Part shown: in pieces, positions 8,713 through 10,025 of the stretch
Layout: each line of letters starts with the position of its first letter
Numbering within the stretch: the stretch's first letter is position 1
Assembly (NCBI GenBank): GCA_034696485.1
Contig: JAQIWT010001639.1
Span: 1 to 10,025, forward strand
Length of the DNA: 10,025 bases
From: Isohypsibius dastychi
Lineage: Eukaryota; Tardigrada; Eutardigrada; Parachela; Isohypsibiidae
Reading direction: 5' to 3'
Program-made: the position numbers and the translations under genes
Notes under the pieces: model-generated
The model's input: the letters and a program-made list of their open reading frames with translations, nothing else
What the model was told of the DNA's origin: nothing
Database searches by the model: none

Positions 8713-8913
8713 GGTCAGTGTCTCAACTGGAACATTCCGGTGCCTAAAATCAGTCGACAGACTCTATGCTTTTACTCGGACTTCAAAGGGTTCACTCGAT
8801 TTTACCCCAGCGAGGATAAAGAGCCCACCGAAAAGGAAGAAGTGCGCAAGTTGGTTCCAGTTAGGAATCGGGAAAATCACTATCGAGTCTACTACGTTGA
8901 CAAGAAGAAATGA
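8713..8913 (+). CDS. Terminal coding exon of an unassigned gene
   Basis: A T-rich tract and TTTAG acceptor (ending at 8712) are followed by 66 sense codons and TGA. The stop directly before the exon in this frame is part of the acceptor itself. The residues begin GQCLNWNIPVPKI, continue through an acidic/basic stretch (SEDKEPTEKEEVRK) and end YYVDKKK. There is no Met, so it must be joined to an upstream exon. The composition is clearly protein-like, but I recognise no family. It is phase 0, as is the potential JmjC donor at 3776, so it could be the true JmjC C terminus. A separate short gene with exons in 8097-8613 is the alternative. A candidate AATAAA lies at 9365-9370. Confidence 0.55.
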   Translation, partial: GQCLNWNIPVPKISRQTLCFYSDFKGFTRFYPSEDKEPTEKEEVRKLVPVRNRENHYRVYYVDKKK

Positions 8914-9481
8914 GTTCGTTGGATCTGTATACCTCGGTACACGCAGCTACATACACTATTACAGTCCAAAGCGTCATAAATCTGGATTTTTGTTTTTCGT
9001 TTTAGCAGGTATTTCTGTTTCTCAGGAAGATCTGTTTTGTTATCTTTTTATTGTCTTTTTTCTTGTTATTGAACTTCTAATCCTGGTTTTTACCGATAGA
9101 TTATCACGTTATTTCGAAAACTCACGGCATTTCCGTTTGCGCCGTTTCTTTTGTTAGACGGTCTCAGAGGAGCTTTGGTGGTTCACCTAGCCAAGCAAGG
9201 ACGGCAGTTTCCGAGGTAATCCTGCTGTTATCTCGCTTATCTTTCAAGCCGAACAAAGAACGGCGGCCCGTAAATGGGATTCAGGCAATCGATTGCGTTG
9301 TTGAGAGAGGTTCGGGGAACAAGAAAAAAGAGAAGTATGCCTTGACTTAATCCACGTCGGAAACAATAAACGTCCCAAATCCTGTCTTATGGGAATCGGT
9401 GAAAGTGGAGAGGTGCTGAGTTCATATCGCTTTTGTTACTGCAGTTAATTGTCTCGGAAGCCACATTTGGTTTTGCAAATC
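8914..9481. other. Intergenic stretch between the orphan exon and the GPCR
   Basis: Apart from a poly(A) signal candidate I see nothing here. A 204-codon frame covering 8543-9157 is a shadow of the 8713 exon in another frame, extended through T-rich sequence that translates as Phe/Leu-rich residues. Confidence 0.5.
9365..9370 (+). terminator. Candidate poly(A) signal AATAAA
   Basis: A canonical hexamer lies about 450 bp after the stop of the 8713-8913 exon and upstream of the GPCR promoter. It is a reasonable 3' end for the upstream gene, but the hexamer alone is weak evidence. Confidence 0.35.
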
Positions 9482-9488
9482 TATAAAA
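9482..9488 (+). promoter_or_regulatory. TATA box for the GPCR gene
   Basis: TATAAAA lies 50 bp before the GPCR ATG. The usual 28-34 bp spacing would put the transcription start at about 9510-9516, leaving a very short 5' UTR. Confidence 0.55.
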
Positions 9489-9511
9489 GAGGTCATCGTT
9501 ATTCAAACCAA

Positions 9512-9547
9512 ATGAACCAAATGCCAGAGAGATGTGGAATCAATTAA
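9512..9547 (+). promoter_or_regulatory. Overlapping upstream ORF at the GPCR start
   Basis: An ATG at 9512, with a second in frame at 9521, opens an 11-residue frame ending in TAA at 9545-9547. It overlaps the GPCR ATG at 9532 in another frame. The 9512 ATG has A at -3, while the GPCR ATG has G at -3. If it is transcribed it could limit receptor translation; the TATA-predicted start may also exclude it. Confidence 0.4.
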
Positions 9548-10025
9548 ATGTCTCGAATTCAAACGTTTCCGCATCGTATGATTGGCGTCCAAGCGTAGCT
9601 CCATGGACGGTCGTCATATTGATCTTGTCCATTTCTGGAGCTTTCTTCAACATTTCGTTACTTCTTGTAATAACCTGCACGCGCAGATTACGTACTCCAA
9701 CCGGCTGTTTGATCCTGAATTTCCTTCTCTGTACATTCCTCACCTGCGCCCGTGATGCTCCCATAGCTGTTGCTATGGTCCACGGGTACTTGCACCGCGT
9801 GGACACATGTACATATGTCAATTATATTTTCGTTGGAAATATCTACACGATCAACTGGGCAGAGGTTGTTCTCGCCCTCAATCGCGTTATGGCCATCTGG
9901 TTTCCCCATGAATATTTACGGTAATAAAAACAGGGATTTTGTTTTCTCTTGCTGACGAATTATTTCTCTAAGGTTCACCGGTTATCGAACAACAGCTGTT
10001 ATAGTCATTCTAACATATGCTGCTG
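9532..10025 (+). CDS. Rhodopsin-like (family A) GPCR, N-terminal part, cut by window end
   Basis: Exon 1 (9532-9920) and exon 2 (from 9973) join across a 52-bp GT-AG intron in phase 2. This gives 147 visible residues, up to TM4. The short extracellular N terminus has two N-glycosylation sequons (Asn6, Asn11). TM1 is about residues 24-48 with Asn40 at the 1.50 position. TM2 is about 58-83 and TM3 about 94-122, preceded by Cys93, the conserved disulphide cysteine. The Asp-Arg-Tyr motif is Asn117-Arg118-Val119. The conserved TM2 aspartate (2.50) appears to be Thr68. The segment RTTAVIVILTYAA begins TM4. Plasma membrane signalling is expected; the ligand is unknown. The divergent motifs suggest a lineage-expanded orphan receptor. 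Family assignment is firm; a functional guess is not possible. Confidence 0.88.

Noticed and set aside
8543-9157. 204-codon plus-strand open frame
   Set aside because: It crosses the T-rich acceptor of the 8713 exon in another frame and then translates T-rich sequence as Phe/Leu. The 8713 frame is better supported.
9540-9909. Minus-strand open frames opposite the GPCR
   Set aside because: They are shadows of the well-supported receptor exon on the plus strand.

Overview
This is a eukaryotic, animal-type window. Its two convincing genes are split by short GT-AG introns, several of them only 50-120 bp, on an AT-leaning background full of simple repeats and diverged mobile-element-like repeats. 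The partial receptor at the right end has an Asn-Arg in place of the Asp-Arg-Tyr motif and a divergent TM2. That style fits the lineage-expanded rhodopsin-like receptors of small invertebrates; a tardigrade is my best guess, from family impression only and unproven.

Layout. Positions 49-448 hold repeat blocks, including a perfect 36-bp tandem duplication. Inverted copies of the same blocks lie at 4244-4279, 4294-4329, 4674-4737, 4927-5070 and 5179-5220. Between the arms lies a six-exon gene (1201-3976, + strand) for a JmjC-domain 2-oxoglutarate/Fe(II) oxygenase most like the KDM4 histone demethylases. The splice phases of all six exons agree. The metal ligands and two 2-oxoglutarate-binding residues fall at the spacing expected for KDM4.

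Positions 5221-7450 are repeat-rich: a 14-G run, a 3 x 29-bp minisatellite, and a 350-bp element with C/G-run ends that carries an 18-bp minisatellite built on the palindrome TGACGTCA. A fold-back repeat follows at 7023-7420. I found no convincing gene from 5221 to 8508. A coding-looking terminal exon (8713-8913) follows. It may be the last exon of the JmjC gene across a 4.9-kb repeat-filled intron, or the end of a separate gene.

At the right edge a TATA box, two upstream ATGs and the first exon plus part of the second exon of a rhodopsin-like GPCR (9532 to past the window end) are visible. The JmjC and GPCR genes have no evident functional link. The most unusual feature is a chromatin-enzyme gene lying between diverged inverted repeat arms.
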